Origin: Portunus trituberculatus
Lineage: Eukaryota > Arthropoda > Malacostraca > Decapoda > Portunidae
DNA: 64,000 nucleotides
Direction: 5' to 3'
NCBI RefSeq assembly: GCF_017591435.1
Contig: NC_059304.1
Span: 28,405,111-28,469,110, forward strand
Numbering within the stretch: position 1 is the first letter of the stretch; each line of letters opens with the position of its first letter. A program made the translations under genes and the position numbers. Under the pieces are notes generated by a model that saw nothing but the letters and a program-made list of their open reading frames with translations, searched no databases and was not told the origin of the DNA. This document shows positions 53,423-62,794 of this stretch, in pieces.

Positions 53423-53426
53423 CTAA

Positions 53427-55836
53427 CGAGGATCATTAAAGAAAGGAGAAAAGTGATATTAGTAGATTTCAACTGTAAGGAGGTGGACTGGGAAAATTAT
53501 GAAAGTAGTATGGGGGAAGAAGCCTGGGGAGATAGATTCATGAATATGATGGACCAGAGTAAAGGAAAACACAAGATTCAGAGGAAACGATGGGCCAGCG
53601 AGATTGGACCTGGTTTTTACAAGGGGTATACAAATGAAAGATGATATTAGATATAAATGCCCATTGGGAAAAAGTGACCATGTAATATTAGAAATGGATA
53701 TAGAAGAGGGAAAGGAAGATAGAGACGAATCATACAAAGGAGACCGATTAAACTACAGAAAGGCTGATATTGAGAACCTCAAGAACTATTTTAAAAACAT
53801 TAACTGGGAGGAGATGGAAAACTCAGAGAGGGTGCAAGAGAAATATAACTTATTTTTGGAAATATACAAAACAGGAGTCAGGGAATATGTCCTTAAATAT
53901 AGACCTAAAGAAGAAGAAAAGAAAGATTGGTTTAACGAAAGGTGTGCTAGGGCAAAGGAGAAAAGAGATGGAGCATGGAAAAGGTGGAGAAGAAATAGAA
54001 ATCCAGAAAATAGTGAAAACTTCAAAGCAGCAAGAAATGAATATGCTAAGGTGAGAAAGGAAGAAGAAAGGAACTATGAAAAGGACATTGTCGAAAAATG
54101 TAAGGAGCAACCAAAATTGTTCTACAGATTCATAAATGGAAAAATAAGGCAAAAAGAAACAATAGAAAGGTTAAAAGGAGAGAATGGGATAGTGGAAGAC
54201 CCAAGAAGTATGGCAGAACTGTTAAATAGTAAATTTCAGGAGGTCTTTACTAAGGAATCCAAATTCGAAAGACCACAGGGTAATAGAGAGACCATCTACA
54301 TGAAAGAGATTAAAGTAACCGAACTTGAAATAAAAGAGTTGATGACGGAATTAGATGAAGAGAAGGCAATGGGACCGGATGAAGTCTCAGGCAGAATATT
54401 AAAAGAATGTAAAGAAGAACTAACAAGTCCTTTATACATCATAAAATGCTCAATAGAAAATGGAACAGTACCATTAGTATGGATAAGAGCTGAAGTGGTT
54501 CCCATATATAAGAAAGGAAGGAAAGAAGAACCTTTAAATTACAGACCAGTATCACTAACTAGTTTAATATGCAAGATGTGTGAAAGAGTAATAAAGAAAC
54601 AATGGATCAAGTTTCTTGAAGACAACTAATTATTATCAAATAGCCAATTTGGTTTTAGAAAAGGTTGGTCATGTGTAACAAATTTATTGAGTTTCTACTG
54701 TAGAATAGTTGATAGAGTACAAGAGAAAGAGGGATGGATTGACTGTATTTATTTGGATTTAAAAAAGGCGTTTGATAAAGTGCCACATGCAAGATTACTG
54801 TGGAAGTTAGAGGAGAAGGGTGGCTTAAAAGGAAGCACATTGAGATGGATGGAAAATTATTTGAGGGGGAGAGAAATAAGGATGGTAGTTAAAGATATGA
54901 AGTTCAAGCGGAGAGCAGTAGAAAGTGGAGTGCCACAGGGCCTATGCTTTTTCTCATATAGTATATAAATGACATGCCAGAGGGAGTGAACAGCTACATA
55001 AATCTGTTTGTGGATGATGTGAAACTGTGCAGAGTTATAAAACAAAAAGAGGATTGTGAAATACTGCAGGATGACTTAAACAAGATCTGGAAGTGGAGTA
55101 AAAAATGAGAGATGGAATTCAATGTGGACAAAAACCATGTCATGGAAATAGGAAAGAGTGAAAGACGACCAGTGCGAATCTATAAGATGGGAGAAGGAGT
55201 AGAACTAGAAAAAGTAAAAAAGGAAAAGGACTTGGGAGTGACGATGGAAGAAAACAATCAACTGGTAAGCCATATTGATAGAATTTTCAGAGAGACATAT
55301 AATTTGCTAAGGAATATTGGATTAGCATTTCACTATATGGACAAAGAAATGATGAAGAAATTGATAAGTACTATAATAAGACCCAGATTGGAACATGCAG
55401 GAGTTGTGTGGAACCCTCATAAAAAAGAAACGCATAAGGAAGTTGGAGAGACTACAAAAAATGGCTACAGGAATGGTTCCATAATTTGAAGGGATGACAT
55501 ATGAGGAGAGACTAAAGGCTATGGATCTGCCAACCCTGGAACAGAGAAGGGAGAGATGGGATCTGATACAAGTTTATAAATTGATTAACTGAATGGATCA
55601 AGTGGATAATGAGAAACTGATTCAGAGAAGAATATGACATTAGAAGCACAAGATTGCATAGTAAAAAACTGAGGTAGGGAAGATGTCTGAAAGATGTTAA
55701 AAAATATAGTTTCCCGCAAAGATATGTTGAGACTTGGAACAGTTTGAGTGAGGAAGTGGTGTCAGCAAAGAGTGTGCATAGCTTTAAAGAAAAATTGGAT
55801 AAGTGTAGATATGGAGACAGGGCCACACGAGCGTAA
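53427..55836 (+). pseudogene. Endonuclease (C-terminal)-RT polyprotein, LINE copy H
   Basis: The clean frame 53604-54629 (341 aa) runs from DLVFTRGIQMKDDIRYKCPL (end of the endonuclease, with KSDHVILEMDIEEG) through the linker into the RT: DEEKAMGPDEVSGRILKE, RAEVVPIYKKGRKEEPLNYR. A stop at 54627-29 is followed by QFGFRKGWSCVTNLLSFY-like sequence, the palm DLKKAFDKVPHARLL at ~54757, a damaged GVPQG block at ~54930, a VDDVKLC box at ~55012, and the C-terminal region (LEHAGVVWNPHKK). The final stop is TAA at 55834-36. Further stops are at 55106 and 55482. Confidence 0.85.
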
Positions 55837-55877
55837 AGCCCAGGCCCTGTAAAACTACAACTAGGTAAATACAATTA

Positions 55878-56148
55878 TAGTCTGTCCATTTTGATTATCT
55901 CAGAGAAACGTGTCCGACAGTTCACCTCTGCTCAGCTCAGCCCGCTGAGACGCAGATTCATTAAGAAACATTTATATTTATTCACAACTCAAGTGACGTG
56001 CAACTTGTGTCGTTACTGAGTAAAGTGAATAAATATAAATGTTTGTTAATGAATCTGTGTCTCAGCGGGGCTGAGCGAGAGCAGAGGTGAAGCAGGGCTG
56101 CCAACCGAACACACGGTTTGCTCTGAGATAATTAAAACGGACCGACTA
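55878..56148. mobile_element. Foldback MITE, 271 bp, inserted in a LINE tail
   Basis: The arms pair over about 115-125 bp: left TAGTCTGTCCATTTTGATTA, right (inverted) TAGTCGGTCCGTTTTAATTA, then CTCAGAG and the GCTGAGACRCAGATTCATTA and AAACATTTATATTTATTCAC blocks. TA flanks both ends (55876-77, 56149-50). The left flank ends AAATACAAT and the right continues GGTAAATACAC, so the TA target lay in the second unit of the LINE tail. No coding sequence; Tc1/mariner-type by its TA target. Confidence 0.9.
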
Positions 56149-56162
56149 TAGGTAAATACACA

Positions 56163-57969
56163 CTGAAGAGATGTGAAAAAGAACTCAAGCTTTTTTATAA
56201 GTATATAAAGGGTAAAATGACAAACAGAGAGACCAGTACTAAGTTGATTAAGGGTAATACGATATACAAAATATGGGAAGAAATGAGTGAACATTTGAAT
56301 GAGAGCTTTAAATCAGTATTTAATGAAGAGGGAGAGTTTATAAAGCCAACCAACCCAGTGGCACAGGAGGGATTAAGAGTCATCGTGGTAAGAGAACAGA
56401 AAAATTAGAGAAGTGCTAGAAAAGGTTGATGTGAGGAAGGCAATGGGACCAGATGGAGTGTCAGGATAGACACTAAGGGAATGTAGTGAGCAACTGGCAG
56501 AACCAATTTGGGATGTAATTAACAACTCTTTAAGGGAAGGGAAGGTACCAAAGGAATGGAAAAGAGCCAATATAGTCCCATTACACAAAGGAGGAAAAAT
56601 GACTGAGTCCCTAAATTATAGACTAATGTCACTGACTAGTGTGGTGGGTAAGATCTGTGAAATTGTTATCAAAGAAAAATGGTTGGAATATCTGGAGAGA
56701 ATTAAATCATTAATAACTCCCAATTTGGTTTTAGAAAAGAAAGATCATGTATAACAAACTTATTAAACTTTTTTACAAGAGTAATAGATGAAGTACAAGG
56801 AAGAGATACATGGGTGGATGTAGTGTATCAAGATATTAAAAAGGCTTTTGACAGAGTACCACACAGAAGACTCCTATGGAAAATAGAACACATGGGCAGA
56901 CTTAAGGGAAATATCTTAAATTGGATGACAGATTACTTAATAGATAGGGATATGAGGAGAGTGATAAGAGATACACCATCAAGTTGGAGCACTGTAACCA
57001 GTGGCGTACCACAGGGTTCGATGTTGGCACTAATAATGTTCCAAATATATATCAACAATATACAAGAGCGGTTGAGTAGCTACATAAATTTGATTGCAGA
57101 TGATGCCAAACTTTTGAGAGTTATAAAAAACCAAAATTATTGTATGGAATTACAGAAAGATATTGATAAGGGCTGGAGATGGATCCAGAAGTGGAAATTA
57201 GAATTTAATACTAAGAAATGCCATGTAATGGAAATGGGTAAAAGTAATAGAAGACCTACTTGGGAATATAAAATGGGGGAAGAGATTATAATGAAAAGAA
57301 GAGAAGATAAAGACCTGGGAGTGATTATACGAGACACCCTGACTCCAGAAATACATATAAATGGATTATATGCTTCAAAATACAACACACTAACGAACAT
57401 TAGGGTAGCATTCAATTACATGGATAAAAGTATGATGAAAAAGATATTAACCACAATGATAAGACCTAGACTAGAATATGCAGCAGTGGTATGGTTGCCA
57501 TATAGGCAGAAAGATATCAAGAAATTAGAAAGGATACAAAGGACTGCTACAAAGATGGTCCCTGGAATAAAAGATCTTCTCTATGAAGAAAGACTGAAGG
57601 AGATTGAGCTACCAACATTTAAGGATATATGGGAAAGAGGAGACCTAATAATGATCTATAAGTTAGTAAACTGTATGGAGAAGATAGATAAACAAAAACC
57701 TGGTAACACTGACGAAGCAGGGAGACAGACAAACAAGAGGACATTCCAAGAAAATCATGGAAAGTCATTGTCATAGGAATATCAAGAAGTTCAGTTTCCA
57801 CATAGGACAGTAGACATCTGGAATGGATTAAGTGAAGAGTTTGTAACTGCAGAAAGTGTGTGCAAATTTAAGGAGAAGTTAGATAAATGTAGATATGGAG
57901 ACAGGTCACTATGAGTATCGCTCGAACCCTGTAACATACAACTAGATAAATACAACTAGGTAAATACAC
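56163..57969 (+). mobile_element. LINE family 3, copy J, 5'-truncated
   Basis: Starts directly after the tail of copy H (AAATACACACTGAAGAG) with an RT-linker sequence and ends with two tail units (ACTAGATAAATACAACTAGGTAAATACA). It has the same trailer type as 40698-41664. Thus a family-3 element follows a family-2 tail, repeating the head-to-tail pattern of 1-17 kb. Confidence 0.87.
56172..57914 (+). pseudogene. Reverse transcriptase, LINE copy J
   Basis: Begins RCEKELKLFYKYIKGKMTNR (linker). RT: VRKAMGPDGVSG-like block at ~56435, WKRANIVPLHKGG at ~56559, LNYRLMSLTSVVGKIC at ~56613. The clean frame 56814-57776 (320 aa) has DIKKAFDRVPHRRLLWK, VTSGVPQGSMLALIMFQIYIN, the box IADDAKLLRV at ~57093, IRPRLEYAAVVWLPYRQKDI and ERGDLIMIYKLVNCME. 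The final motif CRYGDRSL ends with TGA at 57912-14. Breaks: TAG at 56467, an indel near 56715-56760, and a shift at ~57770. The palm and active-site box are in one frame. Confidence 0.87.
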
Positions 57970-58049
57970 CTTACAAGATCTTACACTATGTGAGGTGTCT
58001 TAGAAATTCAGAGAAGAAAAGTAAATCTGGGTATTACAATAAATGATTA
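57970..58049 (+). other. Short spacer
   Basis: 80 bp between the tail of copy J and the next DNA transposon; nothing recognised. Confidence 0.5.
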
Positions 58050-58124
58050 CAGTGGAGACTCAATATTCGAACTTAATTAGTTCCAAATGGCTGTTCAAGT
58101 ATTAAAAAGTTCGACTATTGATAC

Positions 58125-58565
58125 CTATAAATCAGGTAATTTGTTCCAGCCATTGCCAAACCCAAGTTTAGAAAAAAGTAGTGGTTTAATTTTGCAGTTT
58201 CCACTAGCATTATATAGGTCCTGTTTGGTAGTTTTATTTTTCCAAAATAGGCCAGTTTCATCACAAATAAAGATCTGTTGTGGGTTTAAGCACTCCTTAT
58301 TCACAAATTTCTTAAATTCAGGCACAAATTTCTCAGCGACAACTCTATCAACACTTGCGGCCTTGCCATGCCTCACAACAGAATGAATTCCAGTTCTTTT
58401 CTTGAAATTCCCAAACCACCCCTCACTTGCTTCAAAATCATCATTGGAGTCAGATGTAGTATCAGAAATAAGATCAAGATGCAGCAGTCTAGCCTTCACA
58501 CAAATTATGCCATCTGACAAAGAATCATCAGCCATCTGTTTTTCGTTTATCCACACAATCAACAA
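58125..58565 (-). pseudogene. Tigger-like transposase, second HTH and first DDE block
   Basis: The 146-aa frame contains FEASEGWFGNFKKRTGIHSV (end of the CENP-B-type HTH), AEKFVPEFKKFVNKECLNPQ and QIFICDETGLFWKNK with the first catalytic Asp, as in D-E-T-G-L-F-W of Tigger/jerky transposases. It then reads LLFSKLGFGNGWNKL and is cut at the element end, so the second and third acidic residues are absent. Confidence 0.85.
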
Positions 58566-58643
58566 TTTTTCATTTCTTCCACTGCTGCAGGTTGCTTAAA
58601 TTGCCTTTTCACACCAATCGCCACATTAGCTCTCTTAATGAGC

Positions 58644-58820
58644 TTACTTCTTCAGTAGTGTGGCTACTGTAGATTTAGCCATACAGTACTCAGCTGGAAG
58701 ATCGGTTATTCTTCCTCCTTTCTCGTATTTATCAATAATTTCCTTTTTCCCTTTGATGGTTGTCACTACATTCTTTCTTGTAGGCTTATTCTCACCACTA
58801 ACAAGGCTCCTCGGTGTCAT
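58644..58820 (-). pseudogene. Tigger-like transposase, N-terminal HTH
   Basis: The ATG at 58820 opens MTPRSLVSGENKPTRKNVVT, continuing KKEIIDKYEKGGRITDLPAE and MAKSTVATLLKK then a stop. This is the first HTH of the pogo/CENP-B type. A gap of ~80 bp separates it from the downstream transposase frame. Confidence 0.8.
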
Positions 58821-59078
58821 TGTAAGCTTCTAAAAAAAAAAAAACTCCAGAGAGAAATCTCAGGACAGTGTTATTCTTATGACTGGGGAGGATCAACTGG
58901 CTGCAGTGGCCAGCCGGTGGGGCGCGTTGGGCAGCAGGAAGATAAAGACCCTTTGTTTACAGCCACGTGGACAGACATTCGACTAGTAGATATTTTTTTG
59001 AGTATTAAGTCTAACTTTTGTATTCGATTATTGAAAAGTTTGACTATTTAAACGTTCGAATATTGAGTCTCCACTGTA

Positions 59079-59481
59079 TTTATGTCCTGGTGTGGTTGAA
59101 GAAGAAACACTTGGGTCGGTTTCCCGTGTTTATTTGTAAATTATGGAGGCTTGGTAGTCAAGTAGACGTGAAGAAGCTTGGTAGCAATGAAACTTGTAGC
59201 CGGGCAGCCGGAGTGAGGCTTGTAGCGAGTGTGACGATGAAGAATTACAGTCTAGACAACTGGAGTCTGACAGTGTAGAGGTAGACTGGCTGTGCAGGAC
59301 AGGATAACCAGTCAGACAAAGGCAAGTGGGATGCCTAGCGGAGCGTGAGTCGTGAGTCTCTCCAAAGCTGTGTTAGAGAACCGACTGGCGGCGTCGCATG
59401 GGTGGCGGAACAAATACCCAACGCCGTACACAGGGTAGCATACTGCGCAACAAAGTAGTACCCATCATATTTATGACCAAT
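59079..59481 (+). other. Unassigned sequence
   Basis: An 86-aa open frame (59018-59278) overlaps the transposon end and has no recognisable motif, so I do not call it. Nothing else is seen. Confidence 0.4.
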
Positions 59482-59618
59482 GTAGTTGGGGAAACATATT
59501 AGTTACTAAGAAGAATTAGATGGGCATTTACTTATATAGATGAAGAGATGTTGAAAAAAGTAATTGAATACATGATTCAACCAAAAGTAGAATATGCTGC
59601 ACTTATATGGTCACCACA
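59482..59618 (+). pseudogene. LINE RT C-terminal relic (family 3-like), cut by a MITE
   Basis: Reads LLRRIRWAFTYIDEEMLKKV IEYMIQPKVEYAALIWSPHN, equivalent to RVAFNYMDKSMMKK...MIRPRLEYAAVVW in copy J. It is truncated exactly at the border of the MITE at 59621. Confidence 0.8.
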
Positions 59619-59620
59619 TA

Positions 59621-59881
59621 ATTGATAAAGTACATAAAACTTACCATAGGTTAGTTGAAATGTGCTTATAATTTTACAAAGCAAATTACGTCTACTGAAG
59701 GGAGCTTTCACATGACATGTGCCACGTCACTGTGTGCTGCCAGATTTTAAAGTATGCAACCAGCCACATGACAAGGGTGAAAGATGAGGGCATGTGAAAG
59801 CCCCCTTCAGCAGATGATTTGCTTTGTTAACTTAGAAGCACATTTCAACTAACCTATGGTAATTCTCATGTACTTATCAAT
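59621..59881. mobile_element. Palindromic MITE, 261 bp, TA target duplication
   Basis: Left ATTGATAAAGTACATAAAAC TTACC and right (inverted) ATTGATAAGTACATGAGAAT TACC; arms pair for ~95 bp through GGTTAGTTGAAATGTGCTT and GCTTTCACATG. TA flanks both sides. The bases right after the element (GCAAATCACTTTTCTGCTGAAG) again resemble the arm interior, suggesting a further partial copy. Confidence 0.85.
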
Positions 59882-59883
59882 TA

Positions 59884-60063
59884 GCAAATCACTTTTCTGC
59901 TGAAGTACACTTTCCCATGAGGTTTTAAAGCCATGTTACTGTTGCATCTTAGATTTGTCTTTGTTTGTATTTAGTGGTTTGTCATGTTCATTAATCCTTA
60001 TTTCTGCTGGTTAACTAAAACTTACAAGTGCATGAATAATATTTATTATGCCAAATTGTAAAC
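59884..60063 (+). other. Spacer with partial MITE similarity
   Basis: Starts with a short imperfect copy of the neighbouring MITE arm; otherwise unassigned. Confidence 0.4.
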
Positions 60064-60319
60064 TACAGGTAGTCCTCTATTTATACAGTAGATACATTCC
60101 AGAAGGGACCGTATAAAGTAAAAATCGTATAAAGTAAGGAATGAATACCAACTCCCTAGACTTTTTTTTAGTATAAAAGAGTGGACCTGAGCTTTGTACA
60201 GTACCTCCAGCCCCTTTCCATCAAGCAGCCACACGATCCTCATGAGCGTGACTCCCAGCACATCCACTTCGTCCATTGGTTGAACAGCCTTGCCCTCCAG
60301 GGCGAGGGTCAGGGGCGTC

Positions 60320-60476
60320 CTTGCACCACTACCACTACCACCACCATCACCACCACCACCACCACCACCACCACCACCACCACCACCACCATCACCATCA
60401 CCATCACCACCACCGCTACCACCACCACCACCACCATCACCATCACCACCACCACCACCACCGCCACCACCACTAG
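60320..60476 (+). repeat. (CCA)n imperfect microsatellite
   Basis: About 155 bp of CAC/CAT/CTA triplets. It gives long apparent frames of His, Thr or Pro runs in all three + frames, none of which is a gene. Confidence 0.95.
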
Positions 60477-60756
60477 ACTTTGAAGGATGTGTTCAAAATA
60501 AGATAATCTTTCACTGTATGTATATATTGTGTATTAAACACATTTCTATTATGCTTATTAATGCTTTTATTGATAAACTTACAAAGACATAAAAATGACT
60601 ATGAAAAAGGGAAATGTTTAAACCCAAAATTATTTTATTAGTACAGTACCTTTTTCCTCTACTTTGCTACTTCCTCCTCTGATGTGTCACCATTTTCGTC
60701 GTCTGTCTCCAATTCTGTTACTACTTGATTTGGTGTGTGCGGTATGAAGAAGCTTG

Positions 60757-61032
60757 CTATCGATTGCTGTTTTTTCTTTTGTTGTTTTTCTTTGAGAAGT
60801 ACCTCATAGCTGATTCTCGGATCTTCGTTACGTTACGTTTTATGCATCTTACCATGGCTTCGTTCATGCCCAATGTGGCCTGAATAACACTATTTTGCTG
60901 GCCTTTTTCTCCCCGGTCCAAGACTTCCAGCCTTTCCTCCAGTGTATGTGTCTTCCTTGTTCTCTTTGGTGTATCACCGCCAGCTGGAGATGCAGAAGGG
61001 CGCGTGGTAGCCATGGTAAACACTGGGCACAA
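60757..61032 (-). pseudogene. Pogo-like transposase N-terminal fragment
   Basis: From MATTRPSASPAGGDTPKRTR the frame continues KTHTLEERLEVLDRGEKGQQ, then GMNEAMVRCIKRNVTKIRES. This is a pogo/jerky-type HTH (KR-x-R-K-T-x-T-L-E-E-R-L-E-V-L-D-R-x-E-K-G). The product ends KNNKRKNSNR and stop. No DDE domain remains. Confidence 0.8.
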
Positions 61033-61339
61033 GAGAGGGAGATGCTGCTACAACCACACGTAGGTGAACAATGAGCCTGCTTGGCGCATGGCCAGGGTGA
61101 GGGATTTGGGCGGTGGGAAATCGCCGTGAGAATTTTAACTTTCTTGAAACCGTATAATTCTGAGGAATTTGTACAATGTGATGAATAACCCCTATTTTTG
61201 GACACCGTATAACTCTGGATTCGTATAAAGTAAATTCGTATAAATCGAGGACTACCTGTATTGTGATCAGAATCATTATGTGGTACCTTATGTATTACCT
61301 ATTCTAATACAGCTTTTTTGAATTAATCATTGTTTTGGG

Positions 61340-62070
61340 TTATGATTTTGTCATAGTGTTTGGCAAGTGGACTCCTGTGACCATCCGGCCTTTGCCACGA
61401 TGTGGGTTATCGGAACAGCCATAGCCTTGGCTTTTGATGCTGCAGCTGGGTGGACGCTGCCAGCTGTATATTTTGTAGTGTCCACTCCAGACATATTAAG
61501 TACCTTCTAGATCTACCATGCAATTGTGTCTTTGGATAGATTTTTGTGTGGTTTGATAAAACTGATAAGTAGTTTCTTGTCTTCGTGTGCAAGCTCACTT
61601 CTCAAATGTTCAGTCCGTTCGAGATACATTTTCATAGTTTCATATACACAAACTTTTATCCCTTTCATAGACTTGAAACTTAATAAACTGAACATTAAAT
61701 TTTGGACTGCATTGCTTAATATTGGTTTCTAACCAAACGCAAATAGAATCTTTGCTTATGGTAATATCCTTAAGAATTAAAAAATGTAGTTTCCATCCTG
61801 GCTGCTTGCACAAGTGCCATTAACATAACTACCTTTAGTGCCAGCTTTTTCAGGGAAAGTGTGTGTAATGGGCTCATACTCCTCAATTTTTGTAGCACTG
61901 GCATAACATCCCAGGTCTCTGTATACCTGGGTTTTAGTGGTCTCAAGTTGAATACCTGTCGTAGTAACCTGTTGACAAGTAGATGGTTTTCTGCTCTGCA
62001 ACCATCCACAGCTATCCCCAGTGAGGAGAGCAGCTCTTGCTGTGTTCACACATTCATGGTCCACATCTCT
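61340..62070 (-). pseudogene. Tyrosine recombinase (phage-integrase-like) relic
   Basis: Read on the - strand, split frames give VFNLRPLKPRYTETWDVMPVL, then LSLKKLALKVVMLMALVQAARMET (catalytic Arg block), WLETNIKQC-like, KVCVYETMKMYLERTEHLR at ~61660, KKLLISFIKPHKNLSKDTIAW at ~61580, and near 61375 a HIVAKAGWSQEST-like block resembling the H-x-x-x-x-GWS ... KHYDK end of YR proteins. It is distinct in sequence from the DIRS YR at 30.7-31.8 kb; a Crypton or another DIRS-like/Ngaro source is possible. At least four frame breaks. Confidence 0.65.
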
Positions 62071-62142
62071 GTGTAAAGTTACCGATGAAAATTTACAATA
62101 TCATCTACAGTGGGATTAAGGGAATACATGTCTTGTTGATTA

Positions 62143-62480
62143 AGAATGTTGGGCGTATCTCCAAGGCGGTCAGGAATACGAGTAGAGTATTGCACCAGCT
62201 GCTTTAGGTCATGGAGAATAGCAGAGTTGAAGGCTAGCTCACCAGGATGGTCAGTGAAGGGAGAGGAGAGCCAAAGCTGGTGGTGAACATTGAAATCTCC
62301 AAGGATGGAGATCTCTATGAAATGGTAGAGGGCCAGAATGTGCTCCACTTTGAAAGTTAGATAGTCAAAGAATTTACTATAGTCAGATGAGTTAGGGGAG
62401 AGATAGACAGCCCCAATACAGCAGTGTGTGTGGTCAGATGTGATCTGCTGTGATAAGCCTCTTCCTGGTCTTCCTTATAT
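62143..62480 (-). pseudogene. Jockey-like LINE endonuclease fragment
   Basis: Contains GAVYLSPNSSDYSKFFDYLT, ISILGDFNVHHQLWLSSPFT at ~62295 and LVQYSTRIPDRLGDTPNIL at ~62165, the endonuclease pattern (YxPP/S ... GDFN-x-H-x-x-W ... L-x-x-PTR). It breaks off exactly after NIL, where DLF-like residues and the SDH motif would follow; unrelated sequence begins. A separate LINE family from 1-4. Confidence 0.8.
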
Positions 62481-62794
62481 ACAGAAATATGTATTAACCC
62501 TTAAACTGCTAATTCCTAACTGCTGAATGCTTTGGTGCGCCTAAAATATAAACATTCCCATGTCAGAAAAAATATATTTTGAATTGTATGCCATGAATGG
62601 CAAACATCCAAAATGCAGTAATACCAAAGTTTTGAATCTGTAAATAAATAAATAGAGCAAGAAATAGGCCTACAAAACTAGTGTGGGCTTTGAAAATATG
62701 TGTGTGTGTGTGTGTTTCTGCATATCCTACATGATACAGTCTTCTGTACAGATGTTTTGCTGGGAACTAGTGACACGTCAGGTGCACTGTATGG
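62481..62794 (+). other. Unassigned sequence with a short GT tract
   Basis: Contains (TG)n at 62699-62714, one copy of the CTGTACAGATGTTTTG motif at 62742 (repeated at 63638 and 63741), and a stretch near 62502 starting TTAACCCTTAAACTGC reminiscent of a TTAA-type MITE end. Confidence 0.45.

Larger units (their letters stand above)
51869..55877 (+). mobile_element. LINE family 2, copy H, 5'-truncated, split by a solo LTR
   Basis: Starts within the endonuclease at the LTIIGIYVPPKTNSWTNQEY segment (51893-51990), is interrupted at 51994-53422, and resumes with RIIKERRKVILV at ~53430. It runs to the family-2 trailer and tail at 55861, where a foldback MITE (55878-56148) has inserted into the tail repeat; the rest of the tail is at 56149-56162. 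Excluding insertions the copy is about 2.6 kb. Confidence 0.87.
58050..59076 (-). mobile_element. Tigger-like DNA transposon, 1027 bp, with coding relics
   Basis: The terminal inverted repeats are CAGTGGAGACTCAATATTCG and CGAATATTGAGTCTCCACTG, perfect over 20 bp, next to TA at 58048-49 and 59077-78. Subterminal repeats (AGTTCGACTATTGATACC; AAGTTTGACTATTTAAACG) are also inverted. The - strand carries an HTH start and part of the DDE domain; the region between them and the C-terminal half are missing. The ends look young relative to the decayed coding part. Confidence 0.92.
60066..61258 (-). mobile_element. Pogo-like DNA transposon, 1193 bp
   Basis: Terminal inverted repeats CAGGTAGTCCTCTATTTATA and TATAAATCGAGGACTACCTG with TA at 60064-65 and 61259-60. 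Subterminal repeats of CGTATAAAGTAAA occur at both ends. The - strand codes a transposase N-terminus; the remainder is deleted. The interior holds a large CCA/CAC microsatellite. Confidence 0.9.

Noticed and set aside
60181..60592. Three + strand frames rich in Thr, His or Pro
   Set aside because: All three are different frames of the (CCA)n microsatellite inside a pogo-like element; no start context or domain.
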